64,000 bases of DNA from Betaproteobacteria bacterium (GTDB lineage Bacteria; Pseudomonadota; Gammaproteobacteria; Burkholderiales; Ga0077523). The notes beneath the pieces are model-generated. The model was not told the DNA's origin. It made no database searches and saw only the letters and a program-made list of their open reading frames with translations. The translations under genes were made by a program, and so were the position numbers. Shown one piece after another: positions 53,693 through 63,645 of the stretch. Numbering within the stretch: position 1 is the stretch's first letter; each line of letters starts with the position of its first letter. The stretch covers positions 1-64,000 of the forward strand of contig WGLR01000007.1 of the NCBI GenBank assembly GCA_016125475.1, written 5' to 3'.

Positions 53693-54448
53693 ATGAGCGA
53701 ACGGGACCACCTCCGGGACGAGGCGCACGTCCTGTTCATCAGCGACCTTCACCTGTCGGACCTCGACTCGCCCGTGACGGAGAGGTTCACCCGCTTCTGC
53801 CGCAGCATCGCGGGGTCGTGCGAATCCCTCTACATACTGGGTGACCTGTTCGAATTCTGGGTCGGGGACGACACCGCGGACGAGCCGCTGAATCGCCACG
53901 TCTGTGCGGAGCTCGCGCGTGTGCGCGCAACCGGCGTGCGCGTCCACTTCATGCACGGCAACCGTGACTTCCTCGCGGGGCCGGGATTTTCGGCCGCGGC
54001 GGAGGCGACTTTGCTGCCCGACCCGACCGTGATCGATCTCCATGGAACACGCACGCTGCTCATGCACGGGGACCTACTCTGCACGGATGACCTCGCCTAC
54101 CAGGCCTTTCGACGGCAGGTACGGACCCCCGAAGTGCAGCGGCAGTTCCTGACGTTGTCCGTGGAGGCGCGCAAGGCACGCGTAGGACAGACTCGCGCGG
54201 AATCCGAACGCGTGAAGCGGGAAAAGTCGGAAGCGATCATGGACGTTTCACCGGAGGCGGTCACCGCCGCCATGCGCGAGCACCGGTGCGACCTTCTGAT
54301 TCACGGTCACACGCATCGCCCCGGTCGTCACGAATTCGAGGTGGACGGGAATGTCCGCACGCGCTGGGTCCTCTCCGACTGGACACTCGAACGTGCGGAC
54401 TGCCTGTGTGCAACGCGCGAGGCGATCACCCGCATCCAGCTCGCCTGA
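53693..54448 (+). CDS. lpxH: UDP-2,3-diacylglucosamine diphosphatase LpxH
   Basis: Makes lipid X in lipid A synthesis. 251 residues from the ATG at 53693 (an upstream Met at 53660 is also open). Metallophosphoesterase motifs: LFISDLHLSD, YILGDLFEFWVGDD, FMHGNRDFLAG, LLMHGDLLCTDD and LIHGHTHRPGRHEF. The ppiB-lpxH order is common in betaproteobacteria. Convergent with metZ. Confidence 0.96.
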   Translation: MSERDHLRDEAHVLFISDLHLSDLDSPVTERFTRFCRSIAGSCESLYILGDLFEFWVGDDTADEPLNRHVCAELARVRATGVRVHFMHGNRDFLAGPGFSAAAEATLLPDPTVIDLHGTRTLLMHGDLLCTDDLAYQAFRRQVRTPEVQRQFLTLSVEARKARVGQTRAESERVKREKSEAIMDVSPEAVTAAMREHRCDLLIHGHTHRPGRHEFEVDGNVRTRWVLSDWTLERADCLCATREAITRIQLA

Positions 54449-54469
54449 AGGACGTCCGGACGACCCGCC

Positions 54470-55645
54470 TCAGCCGAGACCTCGCGCGAGGTCGTTACGG
54501 AGGTCGTCGCAGGATTCCAGACCAACGGAGACGCGCAACAGACCCTCCGTGATGCCGGCGGCTTCGCGGACTTCCGCGGACAGTCGCCCGTGGGTCGTAC
54601 TGGCCGGATGGGTGATCGTGCTCTTCGTGTCCCCGAGGTTGGCGGTGATCGAGATGAGACGTGTCTCGTCCACGACCTTCCACGCAGCCTCCCGCCCCCC
54701 TGCCACCTCGAACGAGAGAACGGCGCCGCCGGCGCGCTGCTGGCTCCTCGCGAGCACGTGCTGAGGATGCGACTCGAGACCGGGATGGTGCACGCGACGC
54801 ACGCGGGGGTGGGATTCGAGCCAGCGGGCAAGCGCGAGCGCCGAGGCCGACTGCGCCTCCATCCGCAACTTGAGCGTCTCGAGTCCTTTCAGTACCACCC
54901 AAGCATTGAAGGGGCTCAACGTGGCCCCCGCATTGCGCAGGAACGCTGTCAGGGGGTCGAACACGACGTCCCTCCGTCCGAGCACCGCACCGCCGAGCAC
55001 ACGCCCCTGCCCGTCGAGATACTTCGTCGCCGAATGCACGACGATGTCCGCGCCGAGTTCGATCGGCCTCTGGAGGACCGGGGTGCAGAAGCAGTTGTCG
55101 ACGACCAGCTTCGCGCCGGCCGCGTGTGCGATTTCGGCGATCGCCCGGATGTCACCGATTTCCATGAGCGGATTCGAGGGCGTCTCGACGAAGAAGAGTC
55201 GCGTCTCGGGCCGCACGGCCACCGCCCACTGTTCCGGATCGGTGAGCGAGACGTACGTGGTCTCGATACCGAACTTCGCGAGCAGGTTGTTGAACAGCTG
55301 CATCGTGGCGCCGAAAAGGCTGCGGGACGCCACGATGTGCTCGCCCGCACGCATGAGGCCCATCACGCACCCGAGAATTGCAGCCATGCCAGACGAAGTG
55401 GCCACGCAGCACTCGGCCCCTTCCAGCGCCGCCAGTCGCTCCTCGAAGGTCTGGACGGTGGGATTGGTGTAGCGCGAATAGACGAACCCGCTCTCGGAGC
55501 CCGAAAAGCGGGCAGCGGCCTGGGCGGCACTTTCGAACACGAAGCTCGACGTGAGGAAGATCGGCTCACTGTGTTCTGAAAACGGCGTCCGGTGGATGCC
55601 TCCACGCACCCCGAGCGTTTCGATGTCGTAGTCGACGGTCTGCAT
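54470..55645 (-). CDS. metZ: O-succinylhomoserine sulfhydrylase MetZ
   Basis: 391 residues, a PLP enzyme of the Cys/Met metabolism family. It makes homocysteine from O-succinylhomoserine and sulfide. The PLP Lys is in VVHSATKYLDGQGRVLGG; YSRYTNPTVQTFEERLAAL and SNPLMEIGDIRAIAEIAH are family motifs. The cvpA-purF-metZ order is typical for betaproteobacteria and proteobacterial MetZ. The 168-nt gap after purF holds a SAM-II-like riboswitch and a terminator, so expression should fall when S-adenosylmethionine is plentiful. Confidence 0.95.
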   Translation of the reverse strand: MQTVDYDIETLGVRGGIHRTPFSEHSEPIFLTSSFVFESAAQAAARFSGSESGFVYSRYTNPTVQTFEERLAALEGAECCVATSSGMAAILGCVMGLMRAGEHIVASRSLFGATMQLFNNLLAKFGIETTYVSLTDPEQWAVAVRPETRLFFVETPSNPLMEIGDIRAIAEIAHAAGAKLVVDNCFCTPVLQRPIELGADIVVHSATKYLDGQGRVLGGAVLGRRDVVFDPLTAFLRNAGATLSPFNAWVVLKGLETLKLRMEAQSASALALARWLESHPRVRRVHHPGLESHPQHVLARSQQRAGGAVLSFEVAGGREAAWKVVDETRLISITANLGDTKSTITHPASTTHGRLSAEVREAAGITEGLLRVSVGLESCDDLRNDLARGLG

Positions 55646-55664
55646 GTGTCACGCCTCGCAAGAA

Positions 55665-55702
55665 ACAAAAAACCCGTCCGGCGCGGGCGCTCGAACGGGT
55701 TT
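55665..55702 (-). terminator. Intrinsic terminator in the metZ leader
   Basis: On the minus strand AACCCGT and ACGGGTT pair (with inner CG pairs) over a GC-rich loop and are followed by TTTTTTG. The T run ends only about 20 nt before the metZ ATG, so it lies in the metZ leader, after the riboswitch; it also ends purF transcripts. Confidence 0.85.
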
Positions 55703-55709
55703 TCATTCG

Positions 55710-55766
55710 CAACGCTTTAGCCGGTTTTCTATGGCGCCCGCAAGCTGTAGTCAAATCAGCGCCTGC
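55710..55766 (-). promoter_or_regulatory. SAM-II-like riboswitch upstream of metZ
   Basis: Read on the minus strand: a P1 stem GGCGC (55763-55759) / GCGCC (55737-55733), the loop starting TGATTTGA, CTTGC just before the 3' P1 strand, an A-rich linker and GCTAAA (55721-55716) that can close the pseudoknot. These are the conserved parts of the SAM-II (metA-type) aptamer, in the right order and spacing, right before a terminator and a methionine gene. SAM binding would favour termination. Assigned by eye, without a covariance model. Confidence 0.78.
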
Positions 55767-55813
55767 TCGCCTCGCGACGAGCCAGAGAAGTGTAGCGCGT
55801 CAGCGCCGCCTCG

Positions 55814-57337
55814 TCATCCGGCTTCCACGAGATTGAGGTCGAGCTGGGTGCTCGCGATCGAATGTCGTCTCGCGAGCGAATCGTCGTTTCTCTGGGCTTC
55901 GATCCCCGCGAGATACTCCGCGGTGACGTCTCCGGTGACGTAGTGGCCGCTGAAGCAGGAGCTCTCGAACTGCGAGATCTCGGGATTCACGGAGCGTACG
56001 GCGTCCTCGAGCGCCCCGAGATCCTGGTAGATCAGGCGATCCACGCCGATCTCGTGTGCGATCTCGTCGTCACTGCGCCCGTTCGCGATCAGTTCCTTCG
56101 CCGAAGGCATGTCGATGCCGTAGACGTTCGGAAAACGCACGGGCGGGGAGGCGGACGCGAAGAAGACCTTGTTCGCCCCTGATTCTCGCGCCATCTGCAC
56201 GATTTCCTGGCTCGTGGTTCCCCGCACGATCGAATCGTCGACGAGCAACACGTTCTTCCCCCTGAACTCCACGCCGATCGCGTTGAGCTTCTGCCGGACG
56301 GACTTCCTGCGTACGGCCTGGCCGGGCATGATGAACGTGCGGCCGATGTAACGGTTCTTGATGAAGCCCTCGCGATAGTTGACGCCAAGGCGATTCGCAA
56401 GCTCCATCGCCGCGGGACGGCTGGAGTCGGGAATCGGTATCACGACGTCGATGTCGAGGTCCCGGTGGCTCGTCTGTATCTTGTCGGCAAGACTCTCGCC
56501 CATGCGCAGTCGCGTCTCGTAGACCGAGATTCCGTCGATCATGGAATCCGGTCGGGCGAGGTACACGTACTCGAAGATGCACGGGTTCAGGACGGGGTTC
56601 TTGGCGCACTGGCGCGAATAGAAGTTCCCCTCGAAGTCCACGAGGATCGCCTCACCCGGCCGGACGTCGCGCACGAGCCTGAACCCGAGGGTGTCGAGCG
56701 CGACGCTCTCAGACGCGACGAGATAGTCGGTGCCGCGATCCGTCGACGCCTGACCGAACACGAGCGGCCGTATGCCGTACGGATCCCTGAACGCGAGCAA
56801 GCCGAAGCCCGCGATCGCCGCGACCACTGCGTACGCACCGCGGCACCGACGATGCACGGCCTCGACTGCCGAGAAGATCGCGTCCGGATCCAGCCGGAAA
56901 CCCCGTGCGCTCGCCTGAAGTTCGTGCGCGAGCACGTTCAGCAGCACCTCCGAATCGGAATTCGTGTTGACGTGCCGCAGATCCGCACGATAGAGCTCCT
57001 GCTTGAGGCGGTCGGAGTTCGTGAGATTGCCGTTGTGGCCGAGAACGATTCCGAACGGAGAATTCACGTAGAACGGTTGTGACTCGGCAGCGCTGGCTGC
57101 GGAACCCGCGGTCGGATACCGGCAGTGCGCGATACCCATGGTGCCGACGAGATTTCGCATGTCGCGGGTACGAAAGACGTCCCGCACGAGCCCGTCCCCC
57201 TTGTGCATGTGAAACGTGTTCTGCTCGGTCGTGACGATGCCCGCGGCATCCTGACCACGGTGTTGCAGGACCAGGAGCCCGTCGTACAGAAGCTGGTTCA
57301 CCGGGCCGTTCGAGACCACTCCGAGAATGCCGCACAC
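55814..57337 (-). CDS. purF: Amidophosphoribosyltransferase PurF
   Basis: First committed step of purine synthesis: glutamine amide is moved to PRPP. 507 residues. The glutaminase domain starts [20 protein letters not shown] with the catalytic Cys at position 2 (exposed after Met removal); the PRPP loop is [20 protein letters not shown]. Placed between cvpA and metZ, as in other betaproteobacteria. Confidence 0.98.
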   Translation of the reverse strand: MCGILGVVSNGPVNQLLYDGLLVLQHRGQDAAGIVTTEQNTFHMHKGDGLVRDVFRTRDMRNLVGTMGIAHCRYPTAGSAASAAESQPFYVNSPFGIVLGHNGNLTNSDRLKQELYRADLRHVNTNSDSEVLLNVLAHELQASARGFRLDPDAIFSAVEAVHRRCRGAYAVVAAIAGFGLLAFRDPYGIRPLVFGQASTDRGTDYLVASESVALDTLGFRLVRDVRPGEAILVDFEGNFYSRQCAKNPVLNPCIFEYVYLARPDSMIDGISVYETRLRMGESLADKIQTSHRDLDIDVVIPIPDSSRPAAMELANRLGVNYREGFIKNRYIGRTFIMPGQAVRRKSVRQKLNAIGVEFRGKNVLLVDDSIVRGTTSQEIVQMARESGANKVFFASASPPVRFPNVYGIDMPSAKELIANGRSDDEIAHEIGVDRLIYQDLGALEDAVRSVNPEISQFESSCFSGHYVTGDVTAEYLAGIEAQRNDDSLARRHSIASTQLDLNLVEAG

Positions 57338-57428
57338 GACGTATTACCTCCGTAAGTCTCGAGTATCCACACAGCAGCCGTGGCCCACGGTCCCGACGGC
57401 GCCAGCCGCCCCGGTGGGATGCACGCGT

Positions 57429-57926
57429 TCAGTCCTGGTCATAGCGCACGTTGGCCTTCACTGGCTCCGGCAGCCACGCGCGGGCAGCGAGTGCCACCTG
57501 CTCGAACACGGGCGAGAGCCATGCGTTGCGCCAGCCCGACGTCTCGGGAAGGGACGTGAGGCCCGCCACCAGCACGGCCACCACCGAAATGAACAATCCT
57601 CTCGCAAGGCCGAACGCTGCGCCGAGCGTGCGGTTCACGCCCGTGAGACCGGTCGCCTTGAAGACCTCGTTCACGAGGTAGGTCACGAGCCAGAGAACGA
57701 GCAGCGACGCGACCAGGATGCCCACGAACCCGATCGCGAGGCGCAGTTCCGCAGGCTGGATGGCCGGAGGCAGGAAGGTGCCCGCGGCCGGCCCGAAACG
57801 ACGCGCAAGCACGAAGGCGACGATCCATGACAGGAGCGACATCACCTCCTTGATGAACCCCCGCATCACGCCGAGCAGCACGGAGATGCCGACGACGGCG
57901 AACACGGCGATGTCGAACCAGGTCAT
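57429..57926 (-). CDS. cvpA: CvpA-family inner-membrane protein
   Basis: 165 residues with four membrane segments: FDIAVFAVVGISVLLGVMRG, EVMSLLSWIVAFVLARRFG, LAIGFVGILVASLLVLWLVT and GLARGLFISVVAVLVAGL. CvpA is known from colicin V production and is also needed for envelope robustness; the mechanism is unclear. It precedes purF by 91 nt, the conserved cvpA-purF arrangement. Confidence 0.93.
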   Translation of the reverse strand: MTWFDIAVFAVVGISVLLGVMRGFIKEVMSLLSWIVAFVLARRFGPAAGTFLPPAIQPAELRLAIGFVGILVASLLVLWLVTYLVNEVFKATGLTGVNRTLGAAFGLARGLFISVVAVLVAGLTSLPETSGWRNAWLSPVFEQVALAARAWLPEPVKANVRYDQD

Positions 57927-57945
57927 TCGACGTCACGCGACCGGG

Positions 57946-58647
57946 TCATTTCCCGTACTCCACCACCTTGCCACCGATGCCGAGCTCGAGATCGCGAAGC
58001 TTCCGGCGGGCCGTCTCGGCAGCTTCCGGGGTGGGATACGGTCCGCCGCGGACACGCGTCTGGATCCCCTGCGAGGTTTTCACCGGCTCGGTATAGCCGG
58101 GGAAGCCGGCGGCCTTCACCCTGGCGAGCAGGTGTGTGGCGTTGCTCTTCGAACTGTAGGCACCGAGCTGCACGACATAGCCGCCCGTCGCGGCGCCTGG
58201 CCGCGCCCTGGCAGGTGACGCCTCCTTGGACCCATGACTGCTCTCGTGCGGTGCCAGCGTGGACGACTCGTCCTTGCGGGATCCCGAACCGGACGGGGAG
58301 ACCGATCCTTGCGCAACGGAAGGCTCGGGAACGTGCGCCGACTGCGACGACGGTTCGTCCAGTCTCGCAGGCGGCGTCGACTGGGACCGGGAGGACTCGG
58401 CGGGCTGATCGACCGGGGGCAGAGGCGTGCCCACGACGTCCGGAGAGAGCGAACGCGGGAACTTGCCGTCCACGGGCTCCACGGGAGGGATGACGATATC
58501 GACATCACGCAGGGGCGGGGGTGGCCGGTTGTCCACGAACCAGGGCAGTACGAGCACCGCGAGCAGCACGAGCGCCACGGCTCCGACCAGCCTGCGTCGC
58601 GCGCGCTTGCGCAGCTTGAGTTCCTCGTCGGTGACCGGCTGACTCAT
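57946..58647 (-). CDS. SPOR-domain cell-division-type protein (DedD-like)
   Basis: 233 residues: a short cytoplasmic N-terminus, one membrane helix (RRLVGAVALVLLAVLVLPWF), a long Pro/Ser-rich linker and a C-terminal SPOR domain (about 155-230: GGYVVQLGAYSSKSNATHLL; VKTSQGIQTRVRGGPYPTPE). SPOR binds denuded peptidoglycan at the division site. Between folC and cvpA, the usual place of dedD. Confidence 0.9.
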   Translation of the reverse strand: MSQPVTDEELKLRKRARRRLVGAVALVLLAVLVLPWFVDNRPPPPLRDVDIVIPPVEPVDGKFPRSLSPDVVGTPLPPVDQPAESSRSQSTPPARLDEPSSQSAHVPEPSVAQGSVSPSGSGSRKDESSTLAPHESSHGSKEASPARARPGAATGGYVVQLGAYSSKSNATHLLARVKAAGFPGYTEPVKTSQGIQTRVRGGPYPTPEAAETARRKLRDLELGIGGKVVEYGK

Positions 58648-58650
58648 CGC

Positions 58651-59967
58651 TTAACCGCCCCGCGCTTCACTGCATTCCAGCGCCTGCGCGACGGTGTAGA
58701 AGGATCCGAACGTCAAAATTCTATCATCCATGTCTGCAAGTTCGCGCGCCCCTTTCCACGCGTCGGACACCGAGGCGTGCACGCGCACCTCGTCGAGAAC
58801 ACCCGCATCGCCGAGTGCACGCTCGATCGTCGGGACGTCCGCGCCCCGCGGAACCTCGAGAGGCGCGATGTGCCAGCAGTCGACCTCCGGGCGCAGCAGA
58901 TCGACCACTCCGGCCATGTCCTTGTCCGCCAGCATCGAGAACACGGCATGTGTGCGCCGAGCGGAAGGCATCGTACGCAGTGCCTCCGCGAGCCGGGCCG
59001 CCGCGTCGGGATTGTGCGCGACATCGAAGATCGTGACCGGTCGACCCGGCAGAACCTGGAAACGCCCGGCGAGCACGACGGACAGCAGCCCGCTCCGGAT
59101 GGCGGCGCTGCTCACCGGGAGGCGTCCCCGCAGGAGATCGAGCGCCGTGATGGCGGCCGCCGCGTTGCGCAGTTGATAGTCTCCGCGCAACGCCGGGTAG
59201 GGAAGACCCGAACGCATCCCGCCCGGACCCTCGTAGCGCCATTGTGGTGGCTGCGCCTGAATGTCGAAGTCGCGGCCGATCTGGAGCCACGCGGCACCGA
59301 TCCCTCGCGCGTGATCGCGCATGGTTTCCGGAACGTCGTAGTCCGCGACGATCGCCGGACGACCCGGCCGGAAGATACCTGCCTTCTCCCGTGCGATGCC
59401 CTCGCGGGTCGGCCCCAGATAGTCGACGTGATCGATTGCGACCGACGTGACCACCGCGCAGTCCGCGTCGAACACGTTCACGGCGTCGAGCCGGCCGCCC
59501 AGACCCACCTCGAGAACGGCGACATCCACGCGACGATGCACGAAATGCCAGACTGCCGCCAGGCTGCCGAACTCGAAATAGGTCAGAGGAACGTCGCCGC
59601 GCGCGGCTTCCACAGCCGAAAATGCCTCGCACAGCGACGCATCCGTCACATCCTTGCGCGACACGCGGACCCGCTCGTTGTAGCGCAGCAGGTGCGGGCT
59701 CGTGTAACAACCGACGCTGAACCCGGCGTGGTCCAGCATGGCCTCCAGGAGCGCGCACGTCGACCCCTTGCCGTTGGTGCCGCCGACCGTGATCACCGGA
59801 AACGACGGGTGCAGGGCAAGACGGTCGGCCACGATGCGGACACGATCGAGCCCCATGTCCACGAGCTTCACGTGGCGGCTCTCGATGTGACGCAGCCACC
59901 CTGACAGGTCGTCGGGCGGCGCGCAGTGTCCTCCGGGAGGGGATTCCAGTTTCACGACTCCGGGCAA
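58651..59967 (-). CDS. folC: Dihydrofolate synthase/folylpolyglutamate synthase FolC
   Basis: 438 residues. Adds glutamate to dihydropteroate and to folates. The ATP loop ITVGGTNGKGSTCALLEAML (about 58-77), YTSPHLLRYNERVRVS, EVGLGGRLDAVNVFDAD and FDVAHNPDAAARLAEAL are Mur-ligase-family motifs. It is 3 nt upstream of the SPOR gene and 40 nt after accD, so these genes share a transcript. Confidence 0.97.
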   Translation of the reverse strand: MPGVVKLESPPGGHCAPPDDLSGWLRHIESRHVKLVDMGLDRVRIVADRLALHPSFPVITVGGTNGKGSTCALLEAMLDHAGFSVGCYTSPHLLRYNERVRVSRKDVTDASLCEAFSAVEAARGDVPLTYFEFGSLAAVWHFVHRRVDVAVLEVGLGGRLDAVNVFDADCAVVTSVAIDHVDYLGPTREGIAREKAGIFRPGRPAIVADYDVPETMRDHARGIGAAWLQIGRDFDIQAQPPQWRYEGPGGMRSGLPYPALRGDYQLRNAAAAITALDLLRGRLPVSSAAIRSGLLSVVLAGRFQVLPGRPVTIFDVAHNPDAAARLAEALRTMPSARRTHAVFSMLADKDMAGVVDLLRPEVDCWHIAPLEVPRGADVPTIERALGDAGVLDEVRVHASVSDAWKGARELADMDDRILTFGSFYTVAQALECSEARGG

Positions 59968-60007
59968 CGTCGCAGCAGATTCCGGACCGATCGTATGCCG
60001 CTGCGCA

Positions 60008-60874
60008 TCAGGCGGGCAGGGGAACGCGTGTGAGCATCGCGAGCAGGTTCGCCACGCGATCGCGCATCTCCCGCCTGTCGACGATCATGTCGATCGCACC
60101 GTGCTCGAGCAGGAATTCGGATCGCTGGAATCCTTCCGGCAAGGTCTGCCGGACGGTCTGCTCGATGACGCGCGGGCCGGCAAACCCGACCAGCGCATTC
60201 GGTTCCGCGATCACCACGTCCCCGATCATCGCGAAACTCGCCGAGACACCGCCCATCGTGGGATCGGTGAGGACGGACACGAACGGCAGCCCGTTCCGCG
60301 CCAGGCGTGCGAGCGCCGCGGTGGTCTTGGCCATCTGCATGAGCGACATGAGCCCCTCCTGCATGCGGGCACCGCCGCTCGCGCTGAAGCATACGAACGG
60401 AACGTTCTGTTCCACGGCCGTCTGCACCGCGCGCACGAAACGTTCGCCCACGACGGACCCCATCGATCCACCCAGGAAGCGGAACTCGAAGGCCACCACG
60501 ACGATCGGGATGCTGCGCAGAGCGCCCTGCATCGCGACGAGGGCGTCCTCCTCGTCCGTCTCGGCCTGGGCCTGCTGCAGCCGGTCGCCGTAGCGCTTGC
60601 TGTCGACGAACTTCAGGAAGTCGACCGGCACCACTTCGGCGCCGATCTCGAACCGCCCTTCGGCGTCGAGGAAATAGTCGAGACGTTCACGTGCGGTGAG
60701 CCGCGTGTGGTGGTTGCATTTGGGACACACGCCGCAGTTCTTCTCGAGGTCCGCGCGATAGAGCACCGTCTCGCACGACTCGCACTTGCTCCACAGCCCT
60801 TCCGGAACGGCCTTCTTCGCGAGACCTTCGCCATGCTTGATCTTCGGCGGAAGAAGCTTCTGCAACCAGCTCAT
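60008..60874 (-). CDS. accD: Acetyl-CoA carboxylase carboxyltransferase subunit beta
   Basis: 288 residues. N-terminal zinc ribbon [20 protein letters not shown] plus PKCNHH (four Cys) and a crotonase-like domain with [20 protein letters not shown]. Transfers the carboxyl group from biotin to acetyl-CoA, the first step of fatty acid synthesis, with AccA. Between trpA and folC, a conserved order. Confidence 0.97.
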   Translation of the reverse strand: MSWLQKLLPPKIKHGEGLAKKAVPEGLWSKCESCETVLYRADLEKNCGVCPKCNHHTRLTARERLDYFLDAEGRFEIGAEVVPVDFLKFVDSKRYGDRLQQAQAETDEEDALVAMQGALRSIPIVVVAFEFRFLGGSMGSVVGERFVRAVQTAVEQNVPFVCFSASGGARMQEGLMSLMQMAKTTAALARLARNGLPFVSVLTDPTMGGVSASFAMIGDVVIAEPNALVGFAGPRVIEQTVRQTLPEGFQRSEFLLEHGAIDMIVDRREMRDRVANLLAMLTRVPLPA

Positions 60875-60924
60875 CTCAGTGCCTCCTGTTCAGGGGGGAC
60901 CGGCCCTTCCCGGCTTCCTGCACG

Positions 60925-61722
60925 TCAGGCATCCATCGCCTTGCGGATCGACTCGACGAGAGCACCGAGCCTCGCCGCCGCGGTTTCCGGGGTCGAGGCC
61001 TCGATTTCCTGCACGAGGCGACTGCCGATGACGACCGCATCGGCAATGGCTCCGATCGCGCGGGCGGTCTCGCCGTCTCGTATGCCGAATCCTACGCCGA
61101 TTGGCACGTCGACGTGCGCCCGGATGCGCGGGATCATGGCCCCGACCTCGTCCAGGTCGATGTGCGCCGCGCCCGTCACGCCCTTGAGGGACACGTAGTA
61201 CACGTAACCACTCGCGAGCTTGCCGACATCCGCCATTCTCGCGTCGTCCGATGTCGGGGACAGCAGGAAGATCGAGTCGATGCCACGCGCACGCAGCCGA
61301 TGGGTGAGGTCGGCGCTCTCTTCCGGCGGATAGTCGACGACGAGAACGCCGTCCACACCCGCCCTCGCAGCCTCGTCAACGAAGGTGTCGTACCCCATGG
61401 CCTCGACCGGATTGGCATAGCCCATGAGCACGACGGGTGTGCGCTGGTCCTGCTCGCGGAACGTGCGAACCAGAGCCAGCACGTCGCGAAGCGACGTGCC
61501 GTTGCGCAGCGCGCGCTCGCTGGCGCGCTGGATCGTCGGCCCGTCGGCCATCGGGTCCGAGAAGGGTACGCCGAGTTCGATCACGTCGGCCCCCCCTGCC
61601 ACGAGCGCGTGCATGATCGCGATGGTCGACTCCCTGTCGGGATCTCCCGCCGTCACGAACGGGATGAGCGCCTTGCGCCCGTCCGCCTTCAGTCGTGCAA
61701 ATGTATCCGGTATACGGGACAT
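60925..61722 (-). CDS. trpA: Tryptophan synthase alpha subunit
   Basis: 265 residues, TIM barrel. Cleaves indole-3-glycerol phosphate to indole and glyceraldehyde 3-phosphate and passes indole to Trp[41 protein letters not shown] (catalytic Glu and Asp) and [19 protein letters not shown] are present. Follows trpB after 92 nt. Confidence 0.97.
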   Translation of the reverse strand: MSRIPDTFARLKADGRKALIPFVTAGDPDRESTIAIMHALVAGGADVIELGVPFSDPMADGPTIQRASERALRNGTSLRDVLALVRTFREQDQRTPVVLMGYANPVEAMGYDTFVDEAARAGVDGVLVVDYPPEESADLTHRLRARGIDSIFLLSPTSDDARMADVGKLASGYVYYVSLKGVTGAAHIDLDEVGAMIPRIRAHVDVPIGVGFGIRDGETARAIGAIADAVVIGSRLVQEIEASTPETAAARLGALVESIRKAMDA

Positions 61723-61814
61723 GAATTCTCGCCGCTGGTCAGTTGTCGTGTGCCGCGCGACGCACGGGCACGCGCGGCGTCACGGCCGCGCGCGCTGCGC
61801 ATCGAGCGCGGACT

Positions 61815-63014
61815 TCAGAGAGTGATTCCGGAGTGCTTCGCAACCGTGTTCATGTCCTTGTCACCGCGGCCGGACAGGTTGACGAGAAGGACCTGGTCGG
61901 CCGACATCTCCCGTGCGAGCTTCATCGCGTGTGCGACCGCATGGCTGGATTCCAGCGCCGGGATGATCCCCTCGAGCCGGCAGAGCGCGTGAAAGGCCTC
62001 CAGCGCTTCCTCGTCGGTGACGGAAACGTACTGGGCGCGGCCACTGTCCTTGAGCCAGGCATGCTCGGGACCGACTCCCGGGTAGTCCAGGCCCGCCGAG
62101 ATCGAGTGCGTCTCGACGATCTGACCGTTCTCGTCCTGCATGAGATACGTCCGGTTGCCATGCAGGACACCGGGCCTGCCCGCGCACAGCGTGGCGGCAT
62201 GCTTGCCCGAGGCAAGACCGAACCCGCCGGCTTCCACGCCGATCAGCTTCACGGATTCCTGCGTGATGTAGGGGTAGAAGGCTCCCATCGCATTGGAGCC
62301 CCCTCCGACACACGCGAGGATCGCATCGGGCTGCCTGCCGATCGCCTCGGGCATCTGCTGAAGCAGTTCGCGCCCCACGACCGCGTTGAAGTCGCGGACC
62401 ATCATCGGATAAGGGTGCGGGCCCGCGACCGTGCCGATGATGTAGAACGTGTCCTCGACGTTCGTCACCCAGTCCCGCATCGCCTCGTTCAGCGCGTCCT
62501 TGAGCGTCCTGGAACCGCTTTCGACGGGCACGACCGATGCGCCCAGAAGCTTCATGCGGTAGACGTTCGGGGCCTGCCGCACGACGTCCTCCGACCCCAT
62601 GTACACGACGCACTCCATCCCGTAGCGCGCCGCGACCGTCGCCGAGGCCACGCCGTGCTGCCCCGCACCGGTCTCGGCAATGATCCGCTTCTTGCCCATG
62701 TGGCGGGCAACTAGGGCCTGCCCCATGGTGTTGTTGATCTTGTGCGCACCCGTGTGATTCAGATCCTCGCGCTTGAGCCAGATCTGCGCGCCACCACACT
62801 TCTCGGTCAGCCGGCGCGCGTGATACACGGGGCTCGGCCGCCCGACGTAGTGTCTGAGTTCGTACTCGAATTCGGCAATGAACGCGGGGTCTTCGCGCAG
62901 GCGCTCGTACTGCGTCCGAAGTTCGTCGAGCGCATGCACGAGCGTCTCGGCGACGAACACCCCACCATAGGGGCCGAAGTGCCCTTTCCGATCGGGCAGG
63001 TCATACATCTGCAT
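61815..63014 (-). CDS. trpB: Tryptophan synthase beta subunit
   Basis: 399 residues from the ATG at 63014, chosen because GAGGAG stands 6 nt upstream; a start at 63032 is also open. It begins [18 protein letters not shown]. The PLP Lys is in [38 protein letters not shown] and the Gly-rich [14 protein letters not shown] bind the cofactor. Joins indole and serine to tryptophan. Its start lies inside the end of trpF (14-nt overlap). Confidence 0.97.
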   Translation of the reverse strand: MQMYDLPDRKGHFGPYGGVFVAETLVHALDELRTQYERLREDPAFIAEFEYELRHYVGRPSPVYHARRLTEKCGGAQIWLKREDLNHTGAHKINNTMGQALVARHMGKKRIIAETGAGQHGVASATVAARYGMECVVYMGSEDVVRQAPNVYRMKLLGASVVPVESGSRTLKDALNEAMRDWVTNVEDTFYIIGTVAGPHPYPMMVRDFNAVVGRELLQQMPEAIGRQPDAILACVGGGSNAMGAFYPYITQESVKLIGVEAGGFGLASGKHAATLCAGRPGVLHGNRTYLMQDENGQIVETHSISAGLDYPGVGPEHAWLKDSGRAQYVSVTDEEALEAFHALCRLEGIIPALESSHAVAHAMKLAREMSADQVLLVNLSGRGDKDMNTVAKHSGITL

Positions 63015-63645
63015 CGTGTACTCCTCGGACAAATGCCGTCAGCTTGTCGTGATCCTTCACGCCCTTGGCGCGTTCGACCCCGCTCGATACGTCGACCGCC
63101 CAGGGTCGCACCGCCCTGACGGCGTCCGCGACGTTGCCGGGATGCAGACCGCCTGCCAGGATGACCGGTCGCGGGAACGAGCGGGGAATGACCGACCAGT
63201 CGGCCGTCACGCCGGAACCTCCGCGCACTCCGGGCACGTAGGCGTCGACGAGGATGCCTCGTGCGGCCGCGAAAGGCGCGGCGGATTGTAGCAAATCGCC
63301 CCCGGGCACAGCGGGAATCGCCTTGATGTATGGGTGTCCGAACGAGCCGCAGAATTCCGGGGCTTCGCTGCCATGGAACTGAAGGAGATCCAGCGGCACC
63401 CGCTCGAGTACGGATCGGACCGCTTCGGCAGCCGGATCGACGAAGAGACCCACGACCGTCACGAACGGCGGCAGATCGCGCGCGATCCTCGCGGCCCGAT
63501 CGACCGTCACGTGCCGTGCGCTTCCCTCGTAGAAGATCAGGCCGATGGCGTCCGCCCCGAGTCGCGCGGCCGCAACCGCGTCCTCTTCGCGCGTGATGCC
63601 GCAGATCTTTATTCTGGTTCTCGTCACGGGCACGACCGATGTCAT
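63001..63645 (-). CDS. trpF: Phosphoribosylanthranilate isomerase
   Basis: 214 residues from the ATG at 63645. [20 protein letters not shown] has the catalytic Cys, [16 protein letters not shown] and [20 protein letters not shown] line the barrel, and [16 protein letters not shown] closes it (catalytic Asp). Third step of the tryptophan branch. The start overlaps the truA stop by 4 nt and the end overlaps trpB. Confidence 0.96.
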   Translation of the reverse strand: MTSVVPVTRTRIKICGITREEDAVAAARLGADAIGLIFYEGSARHVTVDRAARIARDLPPFVTVVGLFVDPAAEAVRSVLERVPLDLLQFHGSEAPEFCGSFGHPYIKAIPAVPGGDLLQSAAPFAAARGILVDAYVPGVRGGSGVTADWSVIPRSFPRPVILAGGLHPGNVADAVRAVRPWAVDVSSGVERAKGVKDHDKLTAFVRGVHDADV

